Source of the DNA: Limosilactobacillus rudii
Lineage (GTDB): Bacteria > Bacillota > Bacilli > Lactobacillales > Lactobacillaceae
Reading direction: 5' to 3'
DNA: 64,000 nucleotides
Assembly (NCBI RefSeq): GCF_014145455.1
Contig: NZ_JACIVB010000060.1
Coordinates: forward strand, 62,001 to 126,000
The translations under genes and the position numbers were made by a program. Below are positions 43,908 to 57,459 of this stretch, in pieces. Every line of letters begins with the position of its first letter. Positions within the stretch are counted from its first letter, which is position 1. The notes beneath the pieces are model-generated. The model did no database searches and was not told the DNA's origin. It saw nothing but the letters and a program-made list of their open reading frames with translations.

Positions 43908-45101
43908 CTATCTAAATTCACGGTTACTACTAAACATATACGAATGGTGGTGATACCGCATCGACATTACCATTCCAATTCCAATTAAATTACCAATTAG
44001 TGAAGACCCACCAGCACTTATAAATGGCAGTGGAATACCCGTTAATGGCAATAATCCTATATTCATTCCAATATTTTCAAAGACATGGAATAGAATCATC
44101 ATGATAACACCAGTCGAAATATATGCGTAAAATTCATTTTTTGTATCAAAAGTTACTCGAATCATTAAGTAAATCAGTAATAAATAAATAAGGATCAATA
44201 AAACTCCACCAATAAAGCCAAAATTTTCCCCAATAACTGAGAAAATCATATCAGACTCCCGAACTGGAACATATACCTTTGAATTATTAAAACCGGTTCC
44301 TGTAATGCCTCCAGATCCCACTGCTTTAATACTCTGCCAAAGCTGGTATCCCTGGTTCGTTGTATCCTGTTCTGGATGGAGCCAAGTATCAACCCGATCA
44401 AACTGATAAGCCTGAAAACCTACATGTTCAAGAATTTGCCGTCCAATAGAACTGGTTACCATTGCTAAAGCAGAGCCACCAATGACAACTAATGCGATTG
44501 CTACAGGTGCAATGATTCGCCACGTAACCCCTGACACAAGGATCATTCCACAGAAGATTGCAAAGAAAACCATCCCTGTCCCAAAGTCGTTTTGGAATTT
44601 TAATGAGATTAAAATTGGAAGCAACCATAAAAACATTGTTCCAATTAATTTCCAATCAGAATCAATCGTATGAACACTATAACGATTATTATGAGTTGTA
44701 ATAACCCGCCCCATCATCAGAATATAGGCTGGTTTCATTATTTCTGACGGTTGAAAAGTGAAGGGTCCAATTGCAAACCAACTTTTTGCCCCTGTACTTG
44801 CATAGTATGCCCGGCTATAAAATACCAGAATTGCAAACATCAGGAACACACTTAACCAGTATACAATTGGCGCCAATTTCCATAACTGTTCTGCATCAAA
44901 CTGCATAATTACAACAATTAAGATTGTCCCCACAGCATACCAAACTAATTGCGTGATAACCTGTCGTGCGACACTAGTCTGTTGCCGATCATGCACTGCT
45001 GCTACATAAATTGAAGCTAGCCCAATTAAGGCTAACAAGAGAACACAAAATATTATTCCCCAGTCAATCCGACTCTCTACATCATTTTGTGACCGTTGCA
45101 T
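43908..45101 (-). CDS. rodA: SEDS peptidoglycan glycosyltransferase RodA
   Basis: 397-aa FtsW/RodA/SpoVE family membrane protein, about ten segments, that polymerises glycan strands for side-wall growth. The family motif QPSEIMKPAYI, the TWLHPEQDTTNQGYQLWQSIKAVGSGGI segment, the ESDMIFSVIGENFGFIGG catalytic-site loop and the PLTGIPLPFISAGGSS signature near the end are all present. Start at ATG 45101 with AAAGGAG 8 bases upstream; a TTG at 45107 is too close to it. It lies with DUF2969, yidD and mreB on one strand, a cell-shape cluster. Confidence 0.95.
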   Translation of the reverse strand: MQRSQNDVESRIDWGIIFCVLLLALIGLASIYVAAVHDRQQTSVARQVITQLVWYAVGTILIVVIMQFDAEQLWKLAPIVYWLSVFLMFAILVFYSRAYYASTGAKSWFAIGPFTFQPSEIMKPAYILMMGRVITTHNNRYSVHTIDSDWKLIGTMFLWLLPILISLKFQNDFGTGMVFFAIFCGMILVSGVTWRIIAPVAIALVVIGGSALAMVTSSIGRQILEHVGFQAYQFDRVDTWLHPEQDTTNQGYQLWQSIKAVGSGGITGTGFNNSKVYVPVRESDMIFSVIGENFGFIGGVLLILIYLLLIYLMIRVTFDTKNEFYAYISTGVIMMILFHVFENIGMNIGLLPLTGIPLPFISAGGSSLIGNLIGIGMVMSMRYHHHSYMFSSNREFR

Positions 45102-45149
45102 TACCAAACTCCTTTACAAACTATTAATTAAAGAGGATGGTTCACCAAA

Positions 45150-45374
45150 CTAATGCTGGTGAAGATGATATTGTTGAAGAACCATTTCTAATCCTTCTTC
45201 TTGTGAGCGAACATAAAACTCGCCCTGGTCGCCCATCAGCATCGCCTTGAAACGTTCATTATCAGTTACGACTTCACCAATTAACCGCTCACCAATGAAA
45301 ATTTGCTGAACAGGCTGGTTACGACGTTCAATATCTTTAACGCTGACTTCTATTTTTTTATCTTTCTTTGACAC
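45150..45374 (-). CDS. DUF2969 family protein
   Basis: 74-aa small protein. It starts with a basic, hydrophilic stretch (MSKKDKKIEVSVKDIERRNQP) and ends in a His/Gln-rich tail (LQQYHLHQH); the middle has GERLIGEVV and FKAMLMGDQGEFYV. It matches the DUF2969 family typical of lactobacilli, function unknown, and is usually between yidD and rodA, as here. Placement in a cell-shape operon suggests a link to elongation machinery, inference only. Confidence 0.85.
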   Translation of the reverse strand: MSKKDKKIEVSVKDIERRNQPVQQIFIGERLIGEVVTDNERFKAMLMGDQGEFYVRSQEEGLEMVLQQYHLHQH

Positions 45375-45400
45375 TTTTTCACCCTTAATAACTATTATTG

Positions 45401-45640
45401 CTACTGACGACGAAAAGTAAAATGTTTTGGTACAGGATCAAAGCCACCATGTGCGAATGGCTGGCAACGAAGAATCCGCCACAAACCTAACAAAATCCCT
45501 TTTAGGCCAAACCGTTGTAAAGCCTCCAGCATATACTGTGAGCAGGTCGGCATAAAACGACAAACACGATAAGGTCGTCGTGCAGAAATTCCTTGCTGAT
45601 ACCAGCGGATAAACTTACATAATATCCTTACCATCGACAA
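45401..45640 (-). CDS. yidD: Membrane protein insertion efficiency factor YidD
   Basis: 77-79 aa amphipathic membrane-associated protein that assists YidC/Sec-dependent insertion. The YidD signature is complete: FIRWYQQGISARRPYRVCRFMPTCSQYMLEALQRFGLKGILLGLWRILRCQPFAHGGFDPVP, with the three conserved cysteines. The first codon may be TTG 45640 or ATG 45634; a GGAAGAAG lies upstream of both. It directly follows mreB with no intergenic bases. Confidence 0.95.
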   Translation of the reverse strand: MSMVRILCKFIRWYQQGISARRPYRVCRFMPTCSQYMLEALQRFGLKGILLGLWRILRCQPFAHGGFDPVPKHFTFRRQ

Positions 45641-46633
45641 TTACTTCTTCCGCTCAGTTTTTTGCATTCGTTCTAACATTTCACCTGCGCCCTTGGCAAC
45701 ATTATCTAACGGATCTTGTGAAACAACAACCGGTACCTTTAAGCGTGCACTAAACAATTGGTCAATTCCCTTTAGCAATGAGGTACCACCGGTTAACATT
45801 ATTCCGCGGTCAATAATATCACTAGCCAGCTCAGGAGGAATCGTCTCCAAAACACTAATTGCGGCTGAAACGATTTGTTCAAGCGTATCATGTAACGCCT
45901 CTTCAATTTCGTTTTCATTTACTGTAATTTGCTTTGGCATTCCGCTTGCAACATCACGACCACGAACATCCATCGTTGCTGGGTCGTCAACACGCAAAGC
46001 TGTCCCTAATTCCATTTTAATTTTTTCTGCAGTGTGTTCACCGATTACTAGGCCATGCTTATTCTTAATATAAGAAGCAATATCACTGTTCATCTTGTCA
46101 CCAGCCATACGGATTGATTGGCTAGAAACAATATCACCTAGTGAGAGAATTGCAATATCACTGGTACCGCCTCCCATATCAATCACCATGTTTCCACGTG
46201 GCTTGAATATATCAAGGCCAGCACCAATTGCGGCTACTTTCGGCTCATATTCGAGGTAGACCTTTCCACCGCCTGATTGCTCAGCAGCCTGAATAATTGC
46301 CTTACGCTCAATTTCAGTAATGTTGGTTGGGGCGCAAATCATAATATTAGGCTTTGACATAAACCCTTTGACGCTTAACTTACCAATAAAGTAGGAAAGC
46401 ATCTCTTGAGTAACATCAAAATCAGAAATAACACCATCTTTTAATGGACGAATAGCGCGAATGTTGCTTGGTGTCCGTCCCACCATCCGGTAAGCCTCTG
46501 ATCCAACAGCCAATACTTTATTGGTTTTGGTGTCAACCGCAACAACAGACGGTTCATTTAGAACGATGCCCTTGCCCTGAACATAAATCAAAACATTGGC
46601 AGTTCCTAAATCAATTCCAATATCCTTTGCCAT
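45641..46633 (-). CDS. mreB: Rod shape-determining protein MreB/Mbl
   Basis: 330-aa bacterial actin that positions the elongasome. Actin-fold nucleotide-binding motifs: IGIDLGTANVLIYVQGKGIVLNEPSVVA (phosphate 1), VIDMGGGTSDIAIL (phosphate 2), GIMLTGGTSLLKGIDQLF (adenosine). Length and neighbours (yidD, DUF2969, rodA downstream) fit the lactobacillar mbl/mreB copy without mreC/mreD, so there may be a second mreBCD elsewhere. A new promoter is likely in the 112 bases before murA's end. Confidence 0.96.
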   Translation of the reverse strand: MAKDIGIDLGTANVLIYVQGKGIVLNEPSVVAVDTKTNKVLAVGSEAYRMVGRTPSNIRAIRPLKDGVISDFDVTQEMLSYFIGKLSVKGFMSKPNIMICAPTNITEIERKAIIQAAEQSGGGKVYLEYEPKVAAIGAGLDIFKPRGNMVIDMGGGTSDIAILSLGDIVSSQSIRMAGDKMNSDIASYIKNKHGLVIGEHTAEKIKMELGTALRVDDPATMDVRGRDVASGMPKQITVNENEIEEALHDTLEQIVSAAISVLETIPPELASDIIDRGIMLTGGTSLLKGIDQLFSARLKVPVVVSQDPLDNVAKGAGEMLERMQKTERKK

Positions 46634-46745
46634 TAATTTCTTCTCCTTCTAGCTAGTTAAGTGTTACCACTAAACTCGTTAATATCGTTCGTAATTATAC
46701 CACAAAATAGGGGTAAGACAGAAATCACTAGTGGTCCCCATCCCC

Positions 46746-48062
46746 TTAATCTTGATTTGTTTTATTTTTTGATGGTTTTACGGATAGCTTAATTTTATCA
46801 TCGACATCAACGCGATCAATTTTAGCGCCTAATTGCTGTAACTTTTGATGAAGGTGATAATAACCACGATCAATGTATTTCAAATTACGTACCTGGGTAA
46901 TTCCATCAGCCGCAAGTCCAGCCAAAACTAAGGCTGCTCCTGCTCGAAGGTCCGAAGCTGCCACTTCTGCCCCGCTAAAATGCGTTGGACCATTCAAAAC
47001 TGCAACTGGACCATTAATTTGAAATTCTGCATTCATTCGCCTTAATTCTTCAAGGTGCATAAAGCGTTTTTCAAAGATGGTCTCATCAAGGGTACTTGTC
47101 CCATTTGCTAAAAGCTGTAAAACAGAGATCTGTGGTTGTAGGTCAGTTGGAAAACCAGGATATGGCAACGTCTTAATATTCGTTGGTAATAAAACCGAGG
47201 TACCTAATACCCGAATCCCATCTCGTTGTACTACAACTGTGACACCCATTTCTTCAAGTTTAGCAATTAATGAAGAATTGTGTTTAGCAATTGCATCTTC
47301 AACAACAACATCACCATTAGTAATAGCTGCAGCAATCATAAATGTTCCTGCTTCAATTCGATCCGGCATTACATGGTGTTCACACCCATGCAAAAAATTA
47401 ACACCTTGAATACGAATAACTTCCGTCCCGGCGCCATGAACACGTGCTCCCATTTTATTAAGCATATTTGCAAGATCAACAATCTCTGGTTCACTGGCTG
47501 CATTTTCAATTGTTGTTATTCCCTGGGCAAGAGTTGCTGCCATCATAATATTTTGCGTCGCACCAACACTTGGAAAATCAAGATAAATATGGTCACCAAT
47601 TAAATGTTCAGCATGAGCTTCTAAATAACCATCATGCTGCTCAATAATAGCACCTAATTGCCGAAGCCCCTTTAAATGTAAGTCAATTGGTCGCGATCCA
47701 ATTGCACATCCCCCGGGCAACGCTATTTGAGCATGCCCGGTTCGCGCAAGCAATGGCCCCAAAACGACCATTGAGGCTCGCATTCGACTTACGTACTCTA
47801 AGGGTGCTTCAGACGACACCGGGTTAGAAGCATCAAGTGTTAATAAGTGATTTTCTTCATCAAAGTTTATTTTTAGGTTTAAGAACCGTAATAGTTGGTT
47901 CATTGTTGTTACATCCGATAAGATTGGGACATTGGACAATTGGATAGTTCCGCTTGAAGCAAGAATCGCAGCCGCTTGGATTGGCAGAACTGCATTCTTT
48001 GCCCCTTCAACTTTTACCCGACCAGCTAATCGTTGTCCGCCCTTGACAATAATTTTCTCCAT
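46746..48062 (-). CDS. murA: UDP-N-acetylglucosamine 1-carboxyvinyltransferase
   Basis: 438-aa enzyme of the first committed step of peptidoglycan synthesis (enolpyruvyl transfer from PEP). N-terminal [28 protein letters not shown], the catalytic cysteine C119 in [17 protein letters not shown] (the fosfomycin target), and the [12 protein letters not shown] segment are intact. Firmicutes often carry two murA copies; which one this is (MurA1 or MurA2/MurZ) cannot be decided here, although the copy downstream of the atp operon is often the first. Transcribed with DUF1146 18 bases upstream. Confidence 0.97.
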   Translation of the reverse strand: MEKIIVKGGQRLAGRVKVEGAKNAVLPIQAAAILASSGTIQLSNVPILSDVTTMNQLLRFLNLKINFDEENHLLTLDASNPVSSEAPLEYVSRMRASMVVLGPLLARTGHAQIALPGGCAIGSRPIDLHLKGLRQLGAIIEQHDGYLEAHAEHLIGDHIYLDFPSVGATQNIMMAATLAQGITTIENAASEPEIVDLANMLNKMGARVHGAGTEVIRIQGVNFLHGCEHHVMPDRIEAGTFMIAAAITNGDVVVEDAIAKHNSSLIAKLEEMGVTVVVQRDGIRVLGTSVLLPTNIKTLPYPGFPTDLQPQISVLQLLANGTSTLDETIFEKRFMHLEELRRMNAEFQINGPVAVLNGPTHFSGAEVAASDLRAGAALVLAGLAADGITQVRNLKYIDRGYYHLHQKLQQLGAKIDRVDVDDKIKLSVKPSKNKTNQD

Positions 48063-48080
48063 AAGTTCCTCCAGTGATAA

Positions 48081-48344
48081 CTATCGAATTAAATAGGTCA
48101 AGTTGCCAATTGCGCTTAGAATATTGAGGAAAAATGTCGCACACAAATATCCTAGCCCAGTGGCCATTAAAACAATAAGTAAAGGTAACGTTCGCGGTGG
48201 TCGGTTAAAAAAATGTTCAAAATGAATACCCTGAATAGCAATAAATGCTAACCAAACAAAGGCAAGTTGGACAATAATCTCTATCAGTGCCCGTAAACCA
48301 GTAATTTGCAATCGATCACCTTCTTTTAAACTAAATTTAATCAT
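48081..48344 (-). CDS. DUF1146 family membrane protein (YwzB-like)
   Basis: 87-aa protein with two membrane segments (about residues 19-40 and 54-78). The sequence has RALIEIIVQLAFVWLAFIAIQGIHFEHFF and RTLPLLIVLMATGLGYLCATFFLN, the DUF1146/YwzB signature. Function unknown; the gene commonly lies between atpC and murA in Firmicutes, exactly as here, and is likely co-transcribed with murA. Confidence 0.9.
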   Translation of the reverse strand: MIKFSLKEGDRLQITGLRALIEIIVQLAFVWLAFIAIQGIHFEHFFNRPPRTLPLLIVLMATGLGYLCATFFLNILSAIGNLTYLIR

Positions 48345-48416
48345 ATCATATCACATCACCAAATTACCGCTTTATGAAAAAGCTTAATGTTATATTAAAT
48401 AAGATAGCAATTTGAG

Positions 48417-48456
48417 TAAAAAAAAAGGATTCATGACATTAGTCATAATTCCTTTA
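48417..48456 (-). terminator. Terminator of the atp operon
   Basis: On the minus strand AAAGGAATTATGAC pairs with GTCATGAATCCTTT around TAAT, followed by a run of about 9 T. It lies just after atpC. Confidence 0.93.
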
Positions 48457-48478
48457 ATATTGTTAAAATTCAAACTGC

Positions 48479-48907
48479 CTAAATATTGCGTTGCTTAGAA
48501 GCCTTCAAACGATTGATTGCACGCTTAAGGTGAACCTCAGCACGTGACAAGTCATTTTGATTATGCTTCTTCTTTGCTTCTGCAATAGCAGATTCAGAAC
48601 GTTCCTTAGCTTTTTGAGCACGCTCAACGTCAATTGTTTCAGGCATTTCAGCACTATCAGCTGCGATTGTAGCGTTATGACCATCAAATTGAATGATTCC
48701 ACCGTTAACAGCAGCGACTTCATCAGTGCCTTCAGAATGTTTAATTCGGACTGTACTGATCTCTAGCGCAGCAATTAATGGTACGTGGTTAGCCATGATA
48801 CCCATTTGTCCACCAGCAGTGTTCATCACAAGCATCGTAACCTTATCATTATCATAGACGGTGCCATCTGGAGTAATAATAGTGACCTTAAAAGTATTTT
48901 CAGCCAT
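48479..48907 (-). CDS. atpC: ATP synthase epsilon subunit
   Basis: 142-aa F1 epsilon subunit, an inhibitor and rotor component. N-terminal beta-sandwich (KVTIITPDGTVYDNDKVTMLV, GGQMGIMANHVPLIAAL), a C-terminal two-helix domain (about 90-140). In this organism type the ATPase mainly pumps protons out for acid tolerance. Last gene of the atp operon. Confidence 0.97.
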   Translation of the reverse strand: MAENTFKVTIITPDGTVYDNDKVTMLVMNTAGGQMGIMANHVPLIAALEISTVRIKHSEGTDEVAAVNGGIIQFDGHNATIAADSAEMPETIDVERAQKAKERSESAIAEAKKKHNQNDLSRAEVHLKRAINRLKASKQRNI

Positions 48908-48918
48908 AATTATCCCTC

Positions 48919-51319
<2,401 letters not shown>

Positions 51320-51353
51320 TAAATCTCACCGTCCTTTCGACTAATCATTATAA

Positions 51354-52919
<1,566 letters not shown>

Positions 52920-53462
52920 TTATCTAACTAGTAAACGACGAATTTGCTTAATCTTTGAGCTGAGGCTGCCATCCAGTGTCTTATTTTCAACATGGACAAT
53001 AACCCCACCTAAAATTTCTGGATCAACATGTTCAGTTAATGTAATCTCATTAGCGCCAAAACGCTTTGCAAGATTGGTCTTTAGTTGATCCGCCTGTTGT
53101 TTATCGAGTTGGATCGCTGTGGTAACGTCAGCATGCATCCGCTTCATTTTACGGTCATACCGCCGTTCAAACTCATCAATAATTGCGACCATACAGTCAA
53201 TGCGGCCGTAATCAAAAACCATTTGGATTAAGTTAGCAACATACTTTGAAGCACCTTGCTTTAAATCCTTAATCAATGATTTCTTTTCATCAAGTGACAG
53301 TTGAACTCCCGCAAGTGCGGCGTCCAATCCCTCGTTGTCCTCAAAGACTTGGCGTAAAGCAATCAGTTCTTGATAAGTTTGATCGAGTTCGTTATCAGCA
53401 TCGACCAATTCGAACAGTGCCTTTGCATAGCGCTCAGCGACTGTCTTCTTATCAAGACTCAT
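52920..53462 (-). CDS. atpH: ATP synthase delta subunit
   Basis: 180-aa F1 delta (peripheral stalk cap). Helical N-terminal domain ([26 protein letters not shown]) and C-terminal [33 protein letters not shown] signature. Its start overlaps the atpF end by 11 bases, indicating translational coupling. Confidence 0.96.
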   Translation of the reverse strand: MSLDKKTVAERYAKALFELVDADNELDQTYQELIALRQVFEDNEGLDAALAGVQLSLDEKKSLIKDLKQGASKYVANLIQMVFDYGRIDCMVAIIDEFERRYDRKMKRMHADVTTAIQLDKQQADQLKTNLAKRFGANEITLTEHVDPEILGGVIVHVENKTLDGSLSSKIKQIRRLLVR

Positions 53463-53970
53463 GTTCTACCAACCCTTCAATGTAGGAATCGATCAATTCT
53501 TTTTGATCGTCTGCCTTTAATTCTTTTTGGATGAGTTTGGAAGCAATCTCAATAGATAAGTTTGCAACGTCATCCTTAGCACTATTTAATGCATCGCGCC
53601 GTGCCTGTTCAGCATCTTGTTGTGCTTGTTGCTTGAGAGCTTGTGCATCTTGTTGTGCTGTTTCGACAATTTGTGCTCGTTGAGTCTCACCTGACTTTTT
53701 AGCATTACTTACAATCTCAGCAGCTTCTTGTCGGGAATTTTGTAACTCAGCTTGACGTTTAGCAGCCATTTTTTCGGCACTTTCACGTGAACGAGCAGCA
53801 TTATCAATGTCATTAGCAATCTTGTCCGCACGTTTTTTCATCATATCCGTTACGGGCTTCCAAGCGAAGTGCTTAACCAACAACATCAAGATAATGAAAG
53901 TAACGATGTAGAATACTAAGTCACCAATGTATAAACTGTTTGATTCAGCTAACACACTGTTTACAAACAT
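53452..53970 (-). CDS. atpF: ATP synthase b subunit
   Basis: 172-aa peripheral stalk protein. One N-terminal membrane helix (about residues 15-35, [28 protein letters not shown]) and a long Ala/Gln/Lys-rich coiled coil to about residue 155. Ends overlapping atpH. Confidence 0.96.
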   Translation of the reverse strand: MFVNSVLAESNSLYIGDLVFYIVTFIILMLLVKHFAWKPVTDMMKKRADKIANDIDNAARSRESAEKMAAKRQAELQNSRQEAAEIVSNAKKSGETQRAQIVETAQQDAQALKQQAQQDAEQARRDALNSAKDDVANLSIEIASKLIQKELKADDQKELIDSYIEGLVEHES

Positions 53971-54018
53971 CTATTGACACCTCCTTATCTTAAAAAATTA
54001 AAAACTCAATTAAAATAA

Positions 54019-54258
<240 letters not shown>

Positions 54259-54261
54259 TTA

Positions 54262-54969
54262 TTATTCGGAAATCTTCCGAGAAATATAAACCGTCGTTAA
54301 TGTTACAAAGACATATGCCTGAATTGAACCAATAAATACGGAGAATCCTTGCCATGCAAGTTCCAAAATCAATCCTGGAATAATGGTTAAGGCTCCATGA
54401 GAGAATGCCATGTTGGCGATTAAACTCATCAAAAGTTCACCGGCAAAAATGTTACCAAAGATACGGAGACCTAGAGTCAAGAAGTTAGCAAAATCTTCGA
54501 TGATATTGACAGGGAGCATCAAAGTAAATGGTTTAGTGTACCCTTTAAGATATCCACCAAGGCCATTATGAGCAACCCCTGCAGCATGTGCTAATACCAT
54601 TACCATCAAGGAAAGCGTTAACGTAACAACTGGATCTGCCGTTGGACTTCTAAGTACTTCAGCCCCATTCCAATGGAATTGGAAAATTAAACCGAATTGG
54701 TTTGCAAAGAAGATGAAGACAAATAAGACAAAGGCAAAAAAGCTATAATGTCCTTGTTCAGATGCCGGCATCTGACTTCGTACAATTCCGTTAGTAAAGT
54801 CCACTAACCACTCAAATACGTTTTGTGCGCCAGTAGGCTTCATTTGGATCTTTCGTGACATCCCGTAAAGAGTGAAGAACACGATTGCGTAGATAATCAG
54901 TCCAGAAACAATATTCGTTGTATTGAAAGTGAGTCCGAAAAGCTTAAAAGTTAAAGCATCACCGCCCAT
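54262..54969 (-). CDS. atpB: ATP synthase a subunit
   Basis: 235-aa proton channel subunit with about five or six membrane helices. The essential Arg lies in [18 protein letters not shown], and the C-terminal [16 protein letters not shown] is the usual end. Start at ATG 54969 with AGGTGG 7 bases upstream. First gene of the operon here; no atpI is seen upstream. Confidence 0.97.
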   Translation of the reverse strand: MGGDALTFKLFGLTFNTTNIVSGLIIYAIVFFTLYGMSRKIQMKPTGAQNVFEWLVDFTNGIVRSQMPASEQGHYSFFAFVLFVFIFFANQFGLIFQFHWNGAEVLRSPTADPVVTLTLSLMVMVLAHAAGVAHNGLGGYLKGYTKPFTLMLPVNIIEDFANFLTLGLRIFGNIFAGELLMSLIANMAFSHGALTIIPGLILELAWQGFSVFIGSIQAYVFVTLTTVYISRKISE

Positions 54970-55061
54970 TCATATTCCACCTCTTTCCTTATAACAATAA
55001 TTTGGCTTGTAAATTGGACGAACGTTGCAAATAAAACGAACTACCCCAAGTTACGAATGTT

Positions 55062-55090
55062 AATATATCATTAATTTAGTTAAAATTCAA
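55062..55090 (-). promoter_or_regulatory. Promoter of the atp operon
   Basis: TTGAAT (55085-55090), 17-bp spacer, TATATT (55062-55067) on the minus strand, giving a leader of about 85 bases. A GAAAGCGCTTTTT element at about 55141-55153, upstream, resembles a cre core but departs from consensus. The rest of 54970-55260 is A+T-rich and holds no gene. Confidence 0.75.
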
Positions 55091-55260
55091 AAAAATCTTG
55101 GTAATAACGACCCTTCCTAATCGACTGATAACATCACTAAGAAAGCGCTTTTTAGTTTTTTATAAACTTTTTATTTCAATCTGTGTTTTTGTGAACCTTT
55201 AATACCGTTTTGCCTTTTATAGCAACAAATACACGACCTAAGCTCGCTACTATCTACAAT

Positions 55261-56532
55261 TTACATCTCACTCTTTGCTTTTGCTGGCAGTATTAGATTC
55301 ATTATAATTCCTAAGATTGCCGCCACTGCTAATCCCGAAAACTGATACTTTCCCAATTGTAGATAAGCATTACCAATTCCGATAACCAAAATAACTGATG
55401 AAATCATTAAATTTCTTTTTTCATTAAAGTCAATTTTATTTTCAATCATCACACGTAATCCGCTCGATGCAATCACCCCAAATAATAGAAATGAAATTCC
55501 GCCAATTACCGGTGAAGGAATTGATTCAATTAGCGCGCTTAACTTACCAATAAAACTAAAGCAGATTGCAAAAACAGCTGCACCTGCAATAACATAAACT
55601 GAATGAACTCGTGTAATTGCCATCACACCAATATTTTCACCATAACTCGTAACCGGCGGACCACCGACAAAACCAGCAATGATTGATGCTGTTCCATCCC
55701 CAGCCAGGGTGTGGTTTAAGCCAGGATCTTTAAAGTAATTACGCTCTGTAAGTTCGTTTAAGACCATAATATGACCAAGATGTTCGGTCATTGTAACAAA
55801 GGCAATCGGCGCCATACTTAAAATCGCACCCCAGTATAATTGCGGATGATAATTAATAAATGGTAATTGGAATGCAGGCAAACTAAACCAGTGAGCCTTC
55901 ATAACCGGTGTAAAATTAACGACTCCAAATAAGACGGCAATAATATATCCTGCTACAATCCCCATTAAAATCGGAATCAAGCCTAAGAAACCCTTAAAGT
56001 ACATATTAAACGCTACCGTTACGACCATTGTTAACATTGCAACAGCAAAAAAACGTAAATCATAATTGCCAGTTGCCGAATTAATTGTAGCGTCCTTTGC
56101 CGCAGTTCCTGCTAATGAAAGACCAATTACCACGACAATTGGTCCGACAACAATCGGTGGTAAAACTCGATCAATCCACCGGGAACCAATTCTTGATACA
56201 ACCATTGCCACAATTAAATATACACACCCAACCGCAATCGTTCCCTGGGCAATCCCCGGGTATCCGGTTGTCTTCATTAACGCCATCATGGGAACAACAA
56301 ACGAAAAACTTGATCCCATATAAGCTGGAATTTTATGCTTTGTAATAAGCAAGTACATCAACGTACCAACTCCGGAACTAAATAGCGCTATCCCGGGATT
56401 TAGACCTACTAAAATGGGAACTAAAACCGTTGAACCAAACATAGAAAACATATGTTGTAATGATAGGCCCAACCAGTGTCCTGGGGTAGGGCGCTCATCA
56501 ACATCTAATACAACATTATCACGGTGTGCCAT
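55261..56532 (-). CDS. pyrP: Uracil permease (NCS2 family)
   Basis: 423-aa proton:uracil symporter, about 12-14 membrane segments. PyrP/UraA signatures: PTPGHWLGLSLQHMFSMFGSTVLVPILVGLNPGIALFSSGVGTL at the N terminus, FVTMTEHLGHIMVLNE and the GFVGGPPVTSYGENIGVMAITRV motif. ATG 56532 is chosen because AAGGAGG lies upstream (spacing 7-8); a reading frame upstream of it is inside the attenuator. A PyrR-type attenuator precedes the gene, so expression drops when pyrimidines are plentiful. Confidence 0.95.
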   Translation of the reverse strand: MAHRDNVVLDVDERPTPGHWLGLSLQHMFSMFGSTVLVPILVGLNPGIALFSSGVGTLMYLLITKHKIPAYMGSSFSFVVPMMALMKTTGYPGIAQGTIAVGCVYLIVAMVVSRIGSRWIDRVLPPIVVGPIVVVIGLSLAGTAAKDATINSATGNYDLRFFAVAMLTMVVTVAFNMYFKGFLGLIPILMGIVAGYIIAVLFGVVNFTPVMKAHWFSLPAFQLPFINYHPQLYWGAILSMAPIAFVTMTEHLGHIMVLNELTERNYFKDPGLNHTLAGDGTASIIAGFVGGPPVTSYGENIGVMAITRVHSVYVIAGAAVFAICFSFIGKLSALIESIPSPVIGGISFLLFGVIASSGLRVMIENKIDFNEKRNLMISSVILVIGIGNAYLQLGKYQFSGLAVAAILGIIMNLILPAKAKSEM

Positions 56533-56547
56533 AAGACCCTCCTTAAG

Positions 56548-56665
56548 AAAAAACGACCTTGAAGTCCCCCACTTCAAAGTCGTCTCATCCTATAGTCCTA
56601 TTTTAAAAAACTATTTTGAATTTATCCGTACCTTTGAAGCCTCACGGGACTTCGTTTAAAGGTCT
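56548..56665 (-). promoter_or_regulatory. PyrR-dependent transcription attenuator of pyrP
   Basis: On the minus strand the PyrR-binding loop consensus ARUCCNGNGAGGYU is matched exactly by AGTCCCGTGAGGCT (56638-56651). It is followed by a terminator ACGACTTTGAAGT/ACTTCAAGGTCGT plus T6 (56548-56583), which ends directly before the pyrP ribosome binding site. The antiterminator would use the sequence between them. Confidence 0.92.
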
Positions 56666-56685
56666 ATTTATAAGTTATTCGTATA

Positions 56686-57459
56686 CTACTTTGTTTTTGC
56701 CGAATTGTCAACAATAGATTTTCGCCGTTTTGCCATTACCCATGATGTCATTGGGACAGTAATTAGAACCCCGATAAACGAAATTAAAATTTCAATTATT
56801 TCTGCTACAAAAATTTTATTATTCATAATTGTTCCAAATGAATAGTGAAGGCCCAAAAACCAGATGAATAATGCCAAGAATCCGCCAAAAAAGCCAAAGA
56901 ATAATGTATTAAAGGTCGTTCCGATTATTTGCCGACCAATTGCCATTCCACTATGAATTAATTGACGATCAGTTCTTTCTGGGTGATTCGTCAGAATTTC
57001 AGTTAACCCGGATGCAATTGCCATTGCCGCTTCCGCAATTGCTCCCAGTGTACTTAAAATCGTCGTTGTTACTGAAACTTTTAAATAGCTGATTCCAATG
57101 AGGATTGACATCCCTTCTAATTCATCACTATCTTCTGTGCCGAATCCTTGAACCATTGCCCAGTGTTCGACAATAAAAATTAAAATAAGTATCAAGCCAA
57201 GCACTATTAGTGATGAATAAAACGCAGTAACGGTTGTCCGTAAATCATCCTCCCCCATAAAAATTGTTATGGCTAAAATCGTCGTCCCAATGGTCACTGT
57301 TACAAAGAGAGGGGGAACATGAAACGCTACTAACACAACCGCAAAGTAAAGGAAGCCGAAATTAAGTAATAAACTCATAAAAGCGGTCCACCCCTGTTTG
57401 CCACCAACTAAAACCATTAATATAAGGAGTACTATCCCTAAACCGGTAATCGTTGTCAT
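56686..57459 (-). CDS. YibE/F family membrane protein (C-terminal partner)
   Basis: 257-aa protein with about seven membrane segments, YibE/YibF-like. Conserved stretches: GLGIVLLILMVLVGGKQGWTAFMSLLLNFGFLYF and LSTLGAIAEAAMAIASGLTEILTNHPERTDRQLIHSGMAIGRQIIGTTFNTLFFGFFGGFLALFIWF. Function unknown (a transport role has been proposed for the family). It overlaps the upstream partner by 4 bases (ATGA), so the pair is translationally coupled. Confidence 0.85.
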   Translation of the reverse strand: MTTITGLGIVLLILMVLVGGKQGWTAFMSLLLNFGFLYFAVVLVAFHVPPLFVTVTIGTTILAITIFMGEDDLRTTVTAFYSSLIVLGLILILIFIVEHWAMVQGFGTEDSDELEGMSILIGISYLKVSVTTTILSTLGAIAEAAMAIASGLTEILTNHPERTDRQLIHSGMAIGRQIIGTTFNTLFFGFFGGFLALFIWFLGLHYSFGTIMNNKIFVAEIIEILISFIGVLITVPMTSWVMAKRRKSIVDNSAKTK

